Notes: generated by a model not told the origin, from the letters alone. Numbered from the stretch's first letter, positions 51,608 to 60,355 are shown. The stretch is DNA of 64,000 bases from Hydrogenophaga sp. (GCF_025699295.1 NZ_JAILWB010000026.1:1-64000), one strand, 5' to 3'. Translations and numbers: made by a program.

Positions 51608-52477
51608 TCAACCCATCGCCTGCTGCAACCAGCGCGCGAACGCCGCGCACTCCCAGCGCTCCATGGTGCCGGTGCGCCAGCACAGGAAGTGGGCATGCGG
51701 ACTGGGCACGCGGCGTGGGTAGAGCGGCACCAACGCGCCGCTGTCAAGCCAGGGAGCGGCCAGCTTGTAGCGCAGCAGCGCCACGCCCATGCCGGCGGCG
51801 GCGGCGTCGCACATGAGACCGATGTCGTTGAACTGCGAGCCCTCGGTCGGCTCGGGCCAGTCCAGGTCGTGCGCAGCGAACCAGGTACGCCAGGGCTCCA
51901 GCGGACTGCGCAGCAAGGACGCACTGTCCAGATCGGTGGGCGCCACGAATGGTCCGTGCTCGCGCGCAAACGCCGCTGACGCCATCGGGGACACCTCATC
52001 CTTGGCCAGACACAGATGCTCGACGTCGGCGTAGCGACCAGTGCCGAAACGTACCATCAGGTCGGCGTCTTCGGCCACCACGTCCAGCAGCGGGATGCTG
52101 ACCTGCAGCGTGAGGTCGATCTCGGGGTAGGCGTCGCTGAATTGCTTCAGGCGCGGCAACAGGATGGAGCGCGCAAAGGTGGGCGTGATTGCCAGGCGCA
52201 GCTTGCGCCGCCCCGGCGCGGCACTTTGGCTCGGAAACTTCTGCAGCGAGGCCAGACCGTCGCGTACATGGGCGAGGTACTCGCTGCCCTCGGTGGTCAG
52301 GGAGAAATCGGCGCGGCCAAACAGCTTGGTTCCCAGGACCTGCTCGAGTTGCCTGACGCGGTGGCTGACCGCGCTGGGCGTGACGTTGAGCTCTTCCCCC
52401 GTCTGCGTCACGCTGCGCAGCCGCGCCAGCGCCTCGAAGGTCAGCAGGCACTGGATGGGGGGGATGCGCACGGTCAT
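51608..52477 (-). CDS. LysR family regulator, GcvA-like
   Basis: A 289-residue LysR protein. The helix-turn-helix covers about residues 8-62 (FEALARLRSVTQTGEELNVTPSAVSHRVRQLEQ), and the periplasmic-binding-fold effector domain follows. The N-terminal pattern PIQCLLTFEALARL resembles the GcvA group. Its ATG (52477) overlaps the purU stop as ATGA. A LysR gene downstream of, and translationally coupled to, its metabolic neighbour is unusual because LysR genes are normally divergent from their targets. A link to one-carbon/glycine metabolism is plausible from purU. Confidence 0.9.
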   Translation of the reverse strand: MTVRIPPIQCLLTFEALARLRSVTQTGEELNVTPSAVSHRVRQLEQVLGTKLFGRADFSLTTEGSEYLAHVRDGLASLQKFPSQSAAPGRRKLRLAITPTFARSILLPRLKQFSDAYPEIDLTLQVSIPLLDVVAEDADLMVRFGTGRYADVEHLCLAKDEVSPMASAAFAREHGPFVAPTDLDSASLLRSPLEPWRTWFAAHDLDWPEPTEGSQFNDIGLMCDAAAAGMGVALLRYKLAAPWLDSGALVPLYPRRVPSPHAHFLCWRTGTMERWECAAFARWLQQAMG

Positions 52478-53322
52478 TTGAAGACGACGGTCTTGTGCCC
52501 GTTGAGCAGGACGCGGTGTTCGCTGTGCCATTTCACGGCGCGCGCCAGCACCTGGCTCTCGGTGTCGCGCCCGCGCGCGGTGAGGTCCTCGACCGCATCG
52601 GTGTGGTCCACGCGGGCCACGTCCTGCTCGATGATCGGGCCTTCGTCGAGGTCGGCCGTCACGTAGTGGGCGGTGGCGCCGATCAGCTTTACACCGCGGT
52701 CGTGGGCCTGGTAGTAGGGCTTGGCGCCCTTGAAGCTGGGCAGGAAGCTGTGATGGATGTTGATCGCCTTGCCCGAGAGTTCGCGGCAGAGGTTGTCGCT
52801 CAGGACCTGCATGTAGCGCGCCAGCACCACCAGTTCGGCGCCTTCGCTCTGGATGATCTCCAGCTGTCTGGCCTCGGCCTGGGGCTTGGTGGCAGCCGTC
52901 ACCGGAATGTGGTGGAAGGGCACGTTGTAGCTGGCCGCGAGCTGGTAGAAGTCGCGGTGGTTGCTGATGATGGCCCGGATGTCCAGCGGCAGCAGCCCAC
53001 TCTTCCAGCGGAACATCAGATCATTCAGGCAATGGCCTTCCTTGCTCACGAAGATGACCGTGCGCACTGGCTCGGCCAGCGGGTGCAGGCTCCATTGCAT
53101 GGCGAACGGTTCGGTGAACAGCTTGAGGTGCAGGCGCAGGTCGTCCTGCGTGAGCTGGCCGCAGGCGAACTGCACGCGCATGAAGAACAGGCCGGTGTCG
53201 TGATCGTTGTACTGTGCGGCTTCTTCGATGTTGCCGCCGTGCTCGAGCAGGAAGCCGGAGACGGCGTGCACGATGCCCGGGCGGTCCGGGCAGGACAGAT
53301 TGAGGACGTAGGTGTGAGTCAT
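52474..53322 (-). CDS. purU: Formyltetrahydrofolate deformylase
   Basis: A 282-residue protein. An N-terminal ACT domain (about 1-85, opening YVLNLSCPDRPGIVHAVSGF) is followed by a formyltransferase-fold domain with AINIHHSFLPSFKGAKPYYQA, GATAHYVTADLDEGPIIEQD and the final cation site. It hydrolyses 10-formyl-THF to THF and formate, balancing the one-carbon pool; the ACT domain is the methionine/glycine-sensing part in E. coli. The start at 53322 opens directly on the ACT domain. It is divergent from the aminotransferase gene and coupled to the LysR gene. Confidence 0.93.
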   Translation of the reverse strand: MTHTYVLNLSCPDRPGIVHAVSGFLLEHGGNIEEAAQYNDHDTGLFFMRVQFACGQLTQDDLRLHLKLFTEPFAMQWSLHPLAEPVRTVIFVSKEGHCLNDLMFRWKSGLLPLDIRAIISNHRDFYQLAASYNVPFHHIPVTAATKPQAEARQLEIIQSEGAELVVLARYMQVLSDNLCRELSGKAINIHHSFLPSFKGAKPYYQAHDRGVKLIGATAHYVTADLDEGPIIEQDVARVDHTDAVEDLTARGRDTESQVLARAVKWHSEHRVLLNGHKTVVFK

Positions 53323-53446
53323 GGCGTGCGCATTGTCGCAGCATGCCATCGGGTGGGCCTTGCCGTGCGCTAGGCAGTGGAGCCTCCGTGATCGTGGCTC
53401 GGTGCCAGAATCGCGGCTATCTCATTTCGCAACAGGAGACGCCGCC

Positions 53447-54784
53447 ATGGCCTACAACGATTTGCGCATGGACAACCAGTGGTTGCCCTTCACGCCCAAC
53501 CGCAGCTTCCAGAAAGATCCTCGCATTTTCGTGGCGGCCGACGGCATGCACTTCACCACGCACGACGGGCGCCAGGTGATCGATGGCATCTCCAGCCTGT
53601 GGTGCGTGGGGGCCGGGCACAACCGCAAGCCGATCAACGAGGCGATCAAGAAGCAGCTGGACACGCTGGACTACAGCACCGCCTTCAGCGTGAGCAACGA
53701 CAAGGCGTTTCGCGCCGCCGAGATGATCGCCGCCATGGCGCCGGGCGATCTGAACAAGGTGCTGTTCTGCAATTCCGGCAGCGAAGCCGCCGACACGGCG
53801 ATGAAGGTGGCGCTGGCCCACCACCGCGCGCGCGGCGAAGGCCACCGCAACCTCTTCATCGGCCGCGAGCGCGGTTACCACGGCGTGGGCTTTGGCGGCA
53901 TGAGCGTGGGCGGCATCCCGGCCAACCGCAAGGTGTACGGCGCGGCCCTGCTGCCGCGGGTGGATCACCTGCGCTTCATCCACGACCCGGTGAAGCACGC
54001 CTATGTGCACAACATCGAACCGGTGTGGGACGAGGACCTGCTGCTCGAGCTGGAAAGCCGCATCCTGCCGCTGCACGACCCCAGCAATGTGGCGGCCGTG
54101 ATCGTCGAGCCGGTAGCGGGCAGCGCGGGCTGGTACGTGCCGCCGCAGGGTTACCTGAAACGGCTGCGCGAGATCTGCGACAAGCACGGCATCCTGCTGA
54201 TCTTTGACGAGGTCATCACCGGCTTCGGACGCTTGGGTACGGCCTTCGCGTCGGACTACTACGGTGTGCAGCCCGACATGCTGACTTTCGCCAAGGCCGT
54301 CACCAACGGCGTGTTTCCGTTGGGTGGCGTGGTCTGCTCCGACCGCATCTACGGCGCCATGATGGGCGCGCACGGCAGTGCGCCGGACCATGCGATCGAG
54401 TTTTTTCACGGCTACACCTACTCCGGCCATCCGGTGGCCTGCGCCGCGGCCATTGCCACACTGGATCTGTTCCGCGAGGAAAACCTGTTCGCTCGCGCGG
54501 GCGAAATGGGCCCGGTACTGGGCGACGCGATGCATGCCGCCCTCAAGGGCCTGCCCAACGTTATCGGCATCCGCAGCCTGGGGCTGGCCGCAGCGGTCGA
54601 ACTTGCGCCGCTGCCGGGCTTGCCGGGCAAGCGCGCCTTCGACGTGTTCATGGATTGCTTCCACCGGGGTGTGCTGGTGCGCAACGCGGGCGACAACCTG
54701 GTGTTCGCTCCGCCCTACATCGTCGAGCGCGCGCAGATCGAAACCATGGTGGGCACTCTGGCTGACGCGATAAAAAGGGCATGA
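53447..54784 (+). CDS. Class III PLP aminotransferase (omega-amino acid:pyruvate type)
   Basis: A 445-residue fold-type I aminotransferase. The PLP sites are FCNSGSEAADTAMKVA, the Asp in LIFDEVITGFGRLG, and the Schiff-base Lys283 in LTFAKAVTNG. The N-terminal NQWLPFTPNRSFQKDPRIF segment is the signature of the omega-amino-acid/beta-alanine--pyruvate transaminase group. Likely substrates are beta-alanine, taurine-like or polyamine-derived amines with pyruvate as acceptor. AGGAGA lies upstream of ATG 53447. Possibly linked in function to the GS-like gene at 35707, though far from it. Confidence 0.88.
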   Translation: MAYNDLRMDNQWLPFTPNRSFQKDPRIFVAADGMHFTTHDGRQVIDGISSLWCVGAGHNRKPINEAIKKQLDTLDYSTAFSVSNDKAFRAAEMIAAMAPGDLNKVLFCNSGSEAADTAMKVALAHHRARGEGHRNLFIGRERGYHGVGFGGMSVGGIPANRKVYGAALLPRVDHLRFIHDPVKHAYVHNIEPVWDEDLLLELESRILPLHDPSNVAAVIVEPVAGSAGWYVPPQGYLKRLREICDKHGILLIFDEVITGFGRLGTAFASDYYGVQPDMLTFAKAVTNGVFPLGGVVCSDRIYGAMMGAHGSAPDHAIEFFHGYTYSGHPVACAAAIATLDLFREENLFARAGEMGPVLGDAMHAALKGLPNVIGIRSLGLAAAVELAPLPGLPGKRAFDVFMDCFHRGVLVRNAGDNLVFAPPYIVERAQIETMVGTLADAIKRA

Positions 54785-54856
54785 CCCCTTGCGCAGCCGA
54801 CACGGCTTCCTGCCAGAGGGGGACGACACCTGGGGCCGGTGATACCGTGGTCTTCT

Positions 54857-55663
54857 TCAGCGCCTGAACTGCTGGCGCAATTCGGCGCAATGGTCACGCG
54901 GCGGCAGTGGCGGCGTGGTCCACACCATGTCGGCAGGTGGAGCGATGGAATCGGTCGGCGCGCCGGCCTGCGCCATCACCACCTTGTGCTCCAGACCGCT
55001 GGGCAGGTGCAGCGGTACGCCGAGATCGCGCCGCACGTGGCCGTTGCCGGCCACCAGCACCACGGTCTTGCCGGCAGTGATCGCGTGCGTCACGGTTTGC
55101 GCCATGGCATGGTCGCGTGCGAGCTGGATGCGTGTCATGGGTGCGATCTGTCCCTCCGGCAACACGCCGCAGTGGCTTTCCCGGATGCCATCGCGCTGGC
55201 GTTGCAGCACACCTTGGGTCACAAGGCTGTCGAGCGCCCTATCGCCCATGGCACCTCGCATCTGCGCACGCGGCAAGTTGCCGCCGACCACCGGCACACC
55301 GCTGCGCACGGCGGCCATCACCACCGGGCCGTAGACCGGCCAGGGCCAGCCGCCATGCTCGCTCCAGCCGAGCGCTTCGCGCACGCGCGCCTCGTCGACG
55401 TCGCGCGGTAGCGCTCTCGTGTCATGGCCCCGCTCGACCATCTCCATGACCAGCGCGGCCAGTTGCCCTCGCGCCGCCAGATGCTGCACCACCTCGCGTT
55501 GCAGCGTCTGGTGTTCGGGCGCATCGTGTTGTTCGCCCAGCATGAGCAGCGGCGTGGGCAGTACGCGGTCGAGCAGAGCGGTGGCGTTGGTCGGCTCACG
55601 GTGAGCGCAAGCCACCAGCAGCGCGCCGACCATGAGCAAGCAGACTGGATTCCTGCGGATCAT
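54857..55663 (-). CDS. ChaN-like haem/iron-associated lipoprotein
   Basis: A 268-residue lipoprotein with lipobox LVAC (Cys19). The body matches the ChaN/PhuW-type fold: LLMLGEQHDAPEHQ, VMEMVERGHD, VVGGNLPRAQMRG, and the late VVLVAGNGHVRRDLGVP. In Campylobacter and others such proteins bind haem cofacially and relate to iron uptake. No haem transporter is adjacent. It converges on the aminotransferase gene; the 72-bp gap has no clear terminator. Confidence 0.83.
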   Translation of the reverse strand: MIRRNPVCLLMVGALLVACAHREPTNATALLDRVLPTPLLMLGEQHDAPEHQTLQREVVQHLAARGQLAALVMEMVERGHDTRALPRDVDEARVREALGWSEHGGWPWPVYGPVVMAAVRSGVPVVGGNLPRAQMRGAMGDRALDSLVTQGVLQRQRDGIRESHCGVLPEGQIAPMTRIQLARDHAMAQTVTHAITAGKTVVLVAGNGHVRRDLGVPLHLPSGLEHKVVMAQAGAPTDSIAPPADMVWTTPPLPPRDHCAELRQQFRR

Positions 55664-55702
55664 GCGTGGATACTAAGCTCGCTGGCGTCGCAAGCGGACA
55701 TG

Positions 55703-55725
55703 AAAAAGCCCGGCGGGGCCGGGCT
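55703..55725 (-). terminator. Rho-independent terminator of the DUF3567 gene
   Basis: On the minus strand, AGCCCGGC pairs perfectly with GCCGGGCT around a 3-nt loop (55707-55725) and is followed by TTTTT (55707-55703). It lies 18 bp after the DUF3567 stop. This is the clearest intrinsic terminator in the window. Confidence 0.88.
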
Positions 55726-55742
55726 CCGGGGGGACTTCGAAG

Positions 55743-56027
55743 TCAGTGCATCACCACCGGCATCTGCGCCAGCGTGGCATAGCCCTCGAGGGTGTCCTCC
55801 ACCTCTTCCTGAGACGGCGTGCTCTGTTGCCACGCTGTGATCTGCAACTGGAACATCTCGGCCCAGGAGCCGTCGAGGTAGACCTCCTTGCCCGAGCGTT
55901 TGTCCACGATTTCGAAGCCGTGGCGTGGAATCTGCGGGCCGTCGGCCGCCTCGGTGTCGCCCTCGGCCGGCGCATTGGCGAGGATGTGGACCACAGCAAA
56001 GGCATCCGAGTCGTAAAGCATGTGCAT
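55743..56027 (-). CDS. DUF3567 family protein
   Basis: A 94-residue acidic protein of the betaproteobacterial DUF3567 family. It opens with the family's M-x-MLYDSDAFAVVHI and contains RHGFEIVDKRSGKEVYLDGSWAEMFQ. The structure is a small alpha/beta fold and function is unknown. The start MHMLYD fits the family; AAGGA lies about 11 bp upstream. Expression appears monocistronic: an intrinsic terminator follows (55703-55725), and an AT-rich TATAAG hexamer (56072-56077, minus strand) lies upstream as a possible -10. Confidence 0.9.
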   Translation of the reverse strand: MHMLYDSDAFAVVHILANAPAEGDTEAADGPQIPRHGFEIVDKRSGKEVYLDGSWAEMFQLQITAWQQSTPSQEEVEDTLEGYATLAQMPVVMH

Positions 56028-56180
56028 GACTGAAATATCCTTGAAGAGAAAAGACCTGCGTTCCTGACAACCTTATATCGGCAAATTCGCACCGACATGC
56101 AGTTGGGAGTCGGCTTTACGTGGCGACGTTCCGCCCGAGTTCAAGATACGTGTCTTTTTTGGCACAAAAGTGCTCACACA

Positions 56181-57332
56181 TCAGGGCATGTGGCTCAACT
56201 TCTGATCGGCCACGTCGCCATTGGGTTGGGTGATGCGCAGGCGCACCGGCAGGTGTTCCAGGCCGGGCGCGAGCCATATCTCGACCGTGCTGTCGAATTC
56301 CTTGCGCGGCTGGCGCACGAGCTGGCGCGCGCGCAGCTCACCCGCAGGCAGCAGGATCGTGGATTCTTCCCCCACCTCGAAGCGCCAGACAGGGGCGTCG
56401 CCGGTGCCGGCAACCTGCATGTCCACCGTCTGGCCGGCGGCATAGGCCTCGGGCCGGGCCTGCAGCAGGGAGGCGAGCTGCATGAACAGGCTCAGGCGGT
56501 CCTGCGCGCCGGGTAGCAGGGGCACATCGGGCGCGTTGTTGCTGAAGCGAATGCGCTGTTTTTCCGTGTCGAAATGGGTGGCCTTTTCGCTGCGGCTCTT
56601 GTCAGCAAAGCGTTCCGGTATCAAGCCCGCGGGATCGATGCGGCCGGTGCTGGTTTGCGAACGGCTGCCCAGCAGCAACACGCGCATCTCCATGCGCGCG
56701 TCGTAGCGCCCGTTGGCCACGATCCAGTCCAGTGAGCCCTGGGCGCGGTAGCCGATGCCCTTGACGGTGCCGCTCACGTCGTACTGGAGGCGGGTGCTGG
56801 ACGGTGGTTGTGCAGGCGGCAGTTCGACCGGCGTGGCAGGTGTGTTGCTCTCTGCGGTTGCGGCCAGAATCGGCTCGTCAGAGGCAGGGGGTTCGGTGTT
56901 TGTTGGCAGGCTCGCTGCCGCGTGGACTGCATGCGGTGTATCAACGGAGGGCGCTGTGACATCAGGGCTGGGGGCCTCTGCCGAGGGCGGCGCAACGGCG
57001 GTGTCGGTGGACGCCATGGCGGTCGCGCGAGTGGGTTTCCGGCGTTGTGGCGCGGGCGCAGCGGCGGGCGAGGGCGCCGGCGTAATCCAGCGCACGGTGC
57101 TCACGTGAACCGGGGGTGGTTGCGTTGTGAGCTCGTGCGTGGCCCGTTGCGGGTCGGATGGGGCGAGGCGCTCTGTTGCGGTTACAGCGTCGACGGTGGG
57201 TACGGTGCCTGGCAGGCGTGGCGTGAGGCCGCCCGCCAGCAGCACCAGATGCAGGCCGAGCACCACCGAGACCAGCGTGGCCAGTACGGGCCAACGCGGA
57301 GATCCGGTCGGTGATGTCTGATGGGGCGTCAC
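56181..57332 (-). CDS. DUF3108 domain envelope protein
   Basis: A 383-residue protein. One N-terminal membrane anchor (about 15-36) is followed by a long Pro/Ala/Thr-rich linker (about 40-180) that probably spans the periplasm. A beta-rich DUF3108 domain follows (about 185-375), with LQYDVSGTVKGIGYRAQGSLDW and the late AGELRARQLVRQPRKEFD. DUF3108 proteins are lipocalin-like envelope proteins of unknown role. The ATG overlaps the IclR gene's stop as ATGA (57329-57332), so it is translated together with that regulator. About 150 bp without a supported feature separates it from the DUF3567 gene. Confidence 0.85.
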   Translation of the reverse strand: MTPHQTSPTGSPRWPVLATLVSVVLGLHLVLLAGGLTPRLPGTVPTVDAVTATERLAPSDPQRATHELTTQPPPVHVSTVRWITPAPSPAAAPAPQRRKPTRATAMASTDTAVAPPSAEAPSPDVTAPSVDTPHAVHAAASLPTNTEPPASDEPILAATAESNTPATPVELPPAQPPSSTRLQYDVSGTVKGIGYRAQGSLDWIVANGRYDARMEMRVLLLGSRSQTSTGRIDPAGLIPERFADKSRSEKATHFDTEKQRIRFSNNAPDVPLLPGAQDRLSLFMQLASLLQARPEAYAAGQTVDMQVAGTGDAPVWRFEVGEESTILLPAGELRARQLVRQPRKEFDSTVEIWLAPGLEHLPVRLRITQPNGDVADQKLSHMP

Positions 57333-58219
57333 GGGCGGTGCGTGGCGGGGCCGTGCCCCAGGTCTGCGCTGAGTTGGCGGGCGCAGCGCAGCAGGGCAGT
57401 GGCGGGGACACCGCCCCAGTCGGTGTCCAGCGTCGCGACCGAGCCGAGCACCACGATGCCCAGCGCGAGCCGGCCCTGGGCGTCGAACACCGGTGCGCAG
57501 AAGCCGCCCACGCCGGGCAGCAGGCTGTGCACCACGCGCGCCAGGCCGCGGCGGCGGATGTCGTTCAGCAGCTCTTCCACGTCCCTGGGCGATTGCGGCA
57601 CATCCGCCAGTGGCAGATCGCCGTTGCGCGGCAGCTTCTTCAGGCGCGCGAGTTCGTCGCGGATCATGGGCGCGATGCGTTGGGCATCGCGGCCCTCGGT
57701 GCCCATGAAGGCGGCAAAGCAGCGCCCGGTGGCCGAGGTCAGCAGGGGCATCACGTCACCCAGGCGCAGCGTCACGGGAACCGTCTGCGGGGCCTCGGTC
57801 CAGTGCACTATGGTCGGACCCTGATTGCCCCAGACGGCGATGGCCAGCGTGTGCCCGGTCTCCATGAGCAGACCGTCGATGCGCTCGCGAGCGAGCTTCA
57901 CGGCATCGACGCGTGCCAGGCTTGCCAGGCCCAGGCGCAACGCGGCCGGCCCCAGGTCGTAGCGGGTGCTCACCGGATCCTGCATCACCAGACCCATGCG
58001 CTGGAAGCTCACCAGGTAGCGGTGTGCCTTGGCCGCGCTCATGTGGGCGGCGGCGGCCAGGTCGCGCAGCATCAGCGCCCCTGGTGCCTGCGACAGGGCC
58101 TCCAGCAGTTCAAAACCCACCTCTACGGACTGGATGCCTGCACGCAGGGGCTCGGCGTCTTCGCGGGTCTCGAGGTCGGCGGCGGGGTGTTGGGCTGCGG
58201 GCATGCGGGCGTCGGTCAC
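57329..58219 (-). CDS. IclR family transcriptional regulator
   Basis: A 296-residue regulator. The winged helix covers about 30-95 (GFELLEALSQAPGALMLRDLAAAAHMSAAKAHRYLVSFQRMGL), and the GAF-like effector domain covers about 105-290 with TGHTLAIAVWG and the late GVGGFCAPVFDAQGRLALGIVVLG. It is divergent from the FAH-family gene across a 203-bp gap that has a strong inverted repeat, so control of that catabolic gene is likely. Coupling to the DUF3108 gene downstream is odd for a regulator. Confidence 0.9.
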   Translation of the reverse strand: MTDARMPAAQHPAADLETREDAEPLRAGIQSVEVGFELLEALSQAPGALMLRDLAAAAHMSAAKAHRYLVSFQRMGLVMQDPVSTRYDLGPAALRLGLASLARVDAVKLARERIDGLLMETGHTLAIAVWGNQGPTIVHWTEAPQTVPVTLRLGDVMPLLTSATGRCFAAFMGTEGRDAQRIAPMIRDELARLKKLPRNGDLPLADVPQSPRDVEELLNDIRRRGLARVVHSLLPGVGGFCAPVFDAQGRLALGIVVLGSVATLDTDWGGVPATALLRCARQLSADLGHGPATHRP

Positions 58220-58310
58220 GGGGGTTGGAGGAAAACGGAGGACTCAGGTTCCACCGCTCGGCATCGGGGTCTTTCTGTGTGGCACGGGGCTTTGAACTAG
58301 AATCCTGGGC

Positions 58311-58344
58311 TTACGCATAGGTTAATCAATTTCACTATCCGTAA
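58311..58344. promoter_or_regulatory. Operator-like inverted repeat between IclR and FAH genes
   Basis: TTACGCATAG (58311-58320) and CTATCCGTAA (58335-58344) are inverted copies matching at 9 of 10 positions around a 14-bp AT-rich centre. A plus-strand TTGAAC (58292-58297) could be a -35 with the -10 falling in the left arm. This is the expected location for an IclR binding site. Confidence 0.6.
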
Positions 58345-58422
58345 TTTCGTGCGCGACCCAGCGTGCTACCGATCCAACCTTGGGGCATGACACCCCGACC
58401 AACCCGACTGCAGGAGACTTGC

Positions 58423-59433
58423 ATGAAACTGGCCACGTACAAAGACGGCTCGCGCGATGGACAACTGGTGGTGGTCTCCCGCGACCTGAGCACGGCGCAT
58501 TATGCGACCGGCATCGCCCACAAGCTGCAGCAGGCGCTGGACGACTGGAACTTCATCAGCCCGCAGTTGCAGGACCTGTACGTCACCCTCAACCAGGGCA
58601 AGGCGCGGCATGCGTTTCCGTTCGATCCCGGGCAGTGCCTGGCGCCGCTGCCGCGTGCTTACCAGTGGGCCGACGGCTCGGCCTACATCAACCACGTGGA
58701 GCTGGTGCGCGCGGCCCGCAGCAGCGAGGTGCCGCACTCTTTCTACACCGACCCGTTGATGTACCAGGGCGGCAGCGACGACTTCATCGGCCCCTGCGAG
58801 GACGTGGTGGTTGCCAGCGAGGACTTCGGCATTGATTTCGAGGCCGAGATCGCGGTGGTCACAGGCGACGTTCCCATGAACGCCACCCCAGAGCAGGCGC
58901 TGGAGGGCGTGCGCTTGCTGATGCTGGCCAACGATGTGTCGCTGCGCAACCTGATTCCGGCCGAGCTGGCCAAGGGCTTCGGCTTCTTCCAGAGCAAGCC
59001 GGCCACCGCGTTCAGTCCGGTGGCTGTCACGCCCGACGAGCTGGGCGATGCCTGGCAGGGGGGGCGCGTGCACCTCACGCTGCAATCGACCTGGAATGGT
59101 CGCAAGGTCGGCATGTGCGAGGCCGGGCCCGAGATGACCTTTCACTTCGGACAGCTCATCGCGCACATCTGCAAGACGCGCAACGTGCGCGCAGGCTCCA
59201 TCGTGGGCAGCGGCACCGTCAGCAACAAGGGCGTGGAAGTGGACGGGCGCAAGGAATGGCCCAAGGGTTACAGCTGCATCGCGGAAAAGCGTGCCATCGA
59301 GACCATCCTCGACGGGCAGCCCTCGACCGCCTTCATGAAATATGGCGACACCATCCGCATCGAAATGAAAGGCAAGGACGGGCAGTCCGTCTTTGGCGCC
59401 ATCGACCAGAAGATCACCCCGTTGGAGAAATGA
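58423..59433 (+). CDS. Fumarylacetoacetate hydrolase family protein
   Basis: A 336-residue FAH-fold enzyme. An N-terminal domain (about 1-100) is followed by the catalytic domain with the metal-binding acidic cluster in GIDFEAEIAVVTGDVP, the MLANDVSLRN segment, and the conserved GSIVGSGTVSNKG and late GDTIRIEM. Family members cleave C-C bonds of fumarylacetoacetate or acylpyruvates at the end of aromatic pathways. No homogentisate dioxygenase is adjacent, so a different acylpyruvate or diketo acid may be the substrate. CAGGAGA precedes ATG 58423. It is divergent from the IclR regulator. Confidence 0.9.
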   Translation: MKLATYKDGSRDGQLVVVSRDLSTAHYATGIAHKLQQALDDWNFISPQLQDLYVTLNQGKARHAFPFDPGQCLAPLPRAYQWADGSAYINHVELVRAARSSEVPHSFYTDPLMYQGGSDDFIGPCEDVVVASEDFGIDFEAEIAVVTGDVPMNATPEQALEGVRLLMLANDVSLRNLIPAELAKGFGFFQSKPATAFSPVAVTPDELGDAWQGGRVHLTLQSTWNGRKVGMCEAGPEMTFHFGQLIAHICKTRNVRAGSIVGSGTVSNKGVEVDGRKEWPKGYSCIAEKRAIETILDGQPSTAFMKYGDTIRIEMKGKDGQSVFGAIDQKITPLEK

Positions 59434-59476
59434 GCCAGCGCTGCGTCACCGAGCGCGGCGCGGCGGTGCGAGCCTG

Positions 59477-59917
59477 CTAGCCGGCGTAGACCTGCTCCAT
59501 CGACGCAAAGCCCTTGACCTCGATCGGGTTGCCAAAGGGGTCGCAGAAGAACATCGTCCATTGCTCGCCGGGCGCGCCTTCAAAGCGCACCTGGGGCGGC
59601 AGCACGAATTCCACGCCGGCGGCCTGCAGCCGCGCGGCCAGAGCCTTCCACTCAGGCAGCAGCAACACCAGCCCGAAGTGCGGCATGGGCACCAGTTGAT
59701 CACCCACGCGGCCGGTGCGCGCGGTCGGGAACGGCTCGCCCAGGTGCAGCGAGATCTGGTGGCTGAAGAAGTCGAAGTCCACCCAGGTGTCGGTGCTGCG
59801 GCCTTCGGTACAGCCGAGCACACCGCCGTAGAAGCCGCGTGCGGTGTCCAGGTCGGTGACGTTGAAGGCGAAATGAAAGAGGCTGCGGGTGGCGAGGGTA
59901 GGGCTGCTGGGGGTCAT
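59477..59917 (-). CDS. VOC family (glyoxalase/dioxygenase-fold) protein
   Basis: A 146-residue VOC-fold protein. The first motif is FHFAFNVTDLDTARGFYGGVLGC with a potential metal His, and the second half has WTMFFCDPFGNPIEVKGF with the conserved Asp/Glu. The fold includes glyoxalase I, antibiotic-binding proteins and extradiol dioxygenases; the short length does not suggest a dioxygenase. It converges on the FAH gene with a 43-bp gap and lies 3 bp after the TraR/DksA gene on the same strand. Confidence 0.85.
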   Translation of the reverse strand: MTPSSPTLATRSLFHFAFNVTDLDTARGFYGGVLGCTEGRSTDTWVDFDFFSHQISLHLGEPFPTARTGRVGDQLVPMPHFGLVLLLPEWKALAARLQAAGVEFVLPPQVRFEGAPGEQWTMFFCDPFGNPIEVKGFASMEQVYAG

Positions 59918-59920
59918 GCC

Positions 59921-60289
59921 TCAAGCATACCGAGCGCGCTCCGCCTTGTCCTGACAGGTGACGCAGCGCATGGCCGTGGGGTTGGCGTGCAGGCGCGCCG
60001 TGGGAATCGCCACACCACAGTCCAGGCACAGGCCGTAGCTGCCGTCGGCGATGCGCTGCAACGCAGCGTCGATGGCGATCAACTCGGCCGACTCGCGCTC
60101 CTCCAGGGCAAAGGCCAGGCCGCGCTCGGTGTCGGCGCTGGCCTGGTCGTCGCTGACCTCGGACAGCGCATCCGCGGCCGATTCGGCGCGGCCCCTGGCG
60201 CCGCCTCGCTGCGCGCGCAACTGCGCCAGGGCCTCGGCGCGCAGGGCGACCAGCTGGGCCTGAAAGGTGTCGGACAAGACGGCGGTCAT
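59921..60289 (-). CDS. TraR/DksA family zinc-finger protein
   Basis: A 122-residue protein with an N-terminal coiled coil (about 5-80) and a C-terminal C4 zinc finger (CLDCG...CVTCQ) in the pattern of DksA/TraR. DksA-like proteins act through the secondary channel of RNA polymerase. This one is shorter than true DksA and lacks the usual acidic tip motif as far as I can see, so a partial or stress-specific role is possible. The start at 60289 opens the coiled coil; longer open sequence upstream is antisense to the crotonase gene. Confidence 0.85.
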   Translation of the reverse strand: MTAVLSDTFQAQLVALRAEALAQLRAQRGGARGRAESAADALSEVSDDQASADTERGLAFALEERESAELIAIDAALQRIADGSYGLCLDCGVAIPTARLHANPTAMRCVTCQDKAERARYA

Positions 60290-60341
60290 GGGGCTCTCCT
60301 GTGAAGACTGTTCATCTTGCTCCTGCTGGCGCCCGGGTGGC

Positions 60342-60355
60342 TTGACACAGGTCAA
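60342..60355. promoter_or_regulatory. FNR/Dnr-type box upstream of the crotonase-phaM operon
   Basis: TTGAC-ACAG-GTCAA (60342-60355) is a perfect inverted repeat of the FNR/ANR/Dnr class (TTGA-N6-TCAA). Its centre is 76 bp before the crotonase start, leaving room for an activator-type promoter with a start site near 60390. It also sits 53 bp from the divergent TraR/DksA start. Site inferred from consensus. Confidence 0.55.

Noticed and set aside
54785..54856. Terminator between the aminotransferase and ChaN-like genes
   Set aside because: Only a short 4-bp CACC/GGTG stem is present and no T-run; not enough for a call.
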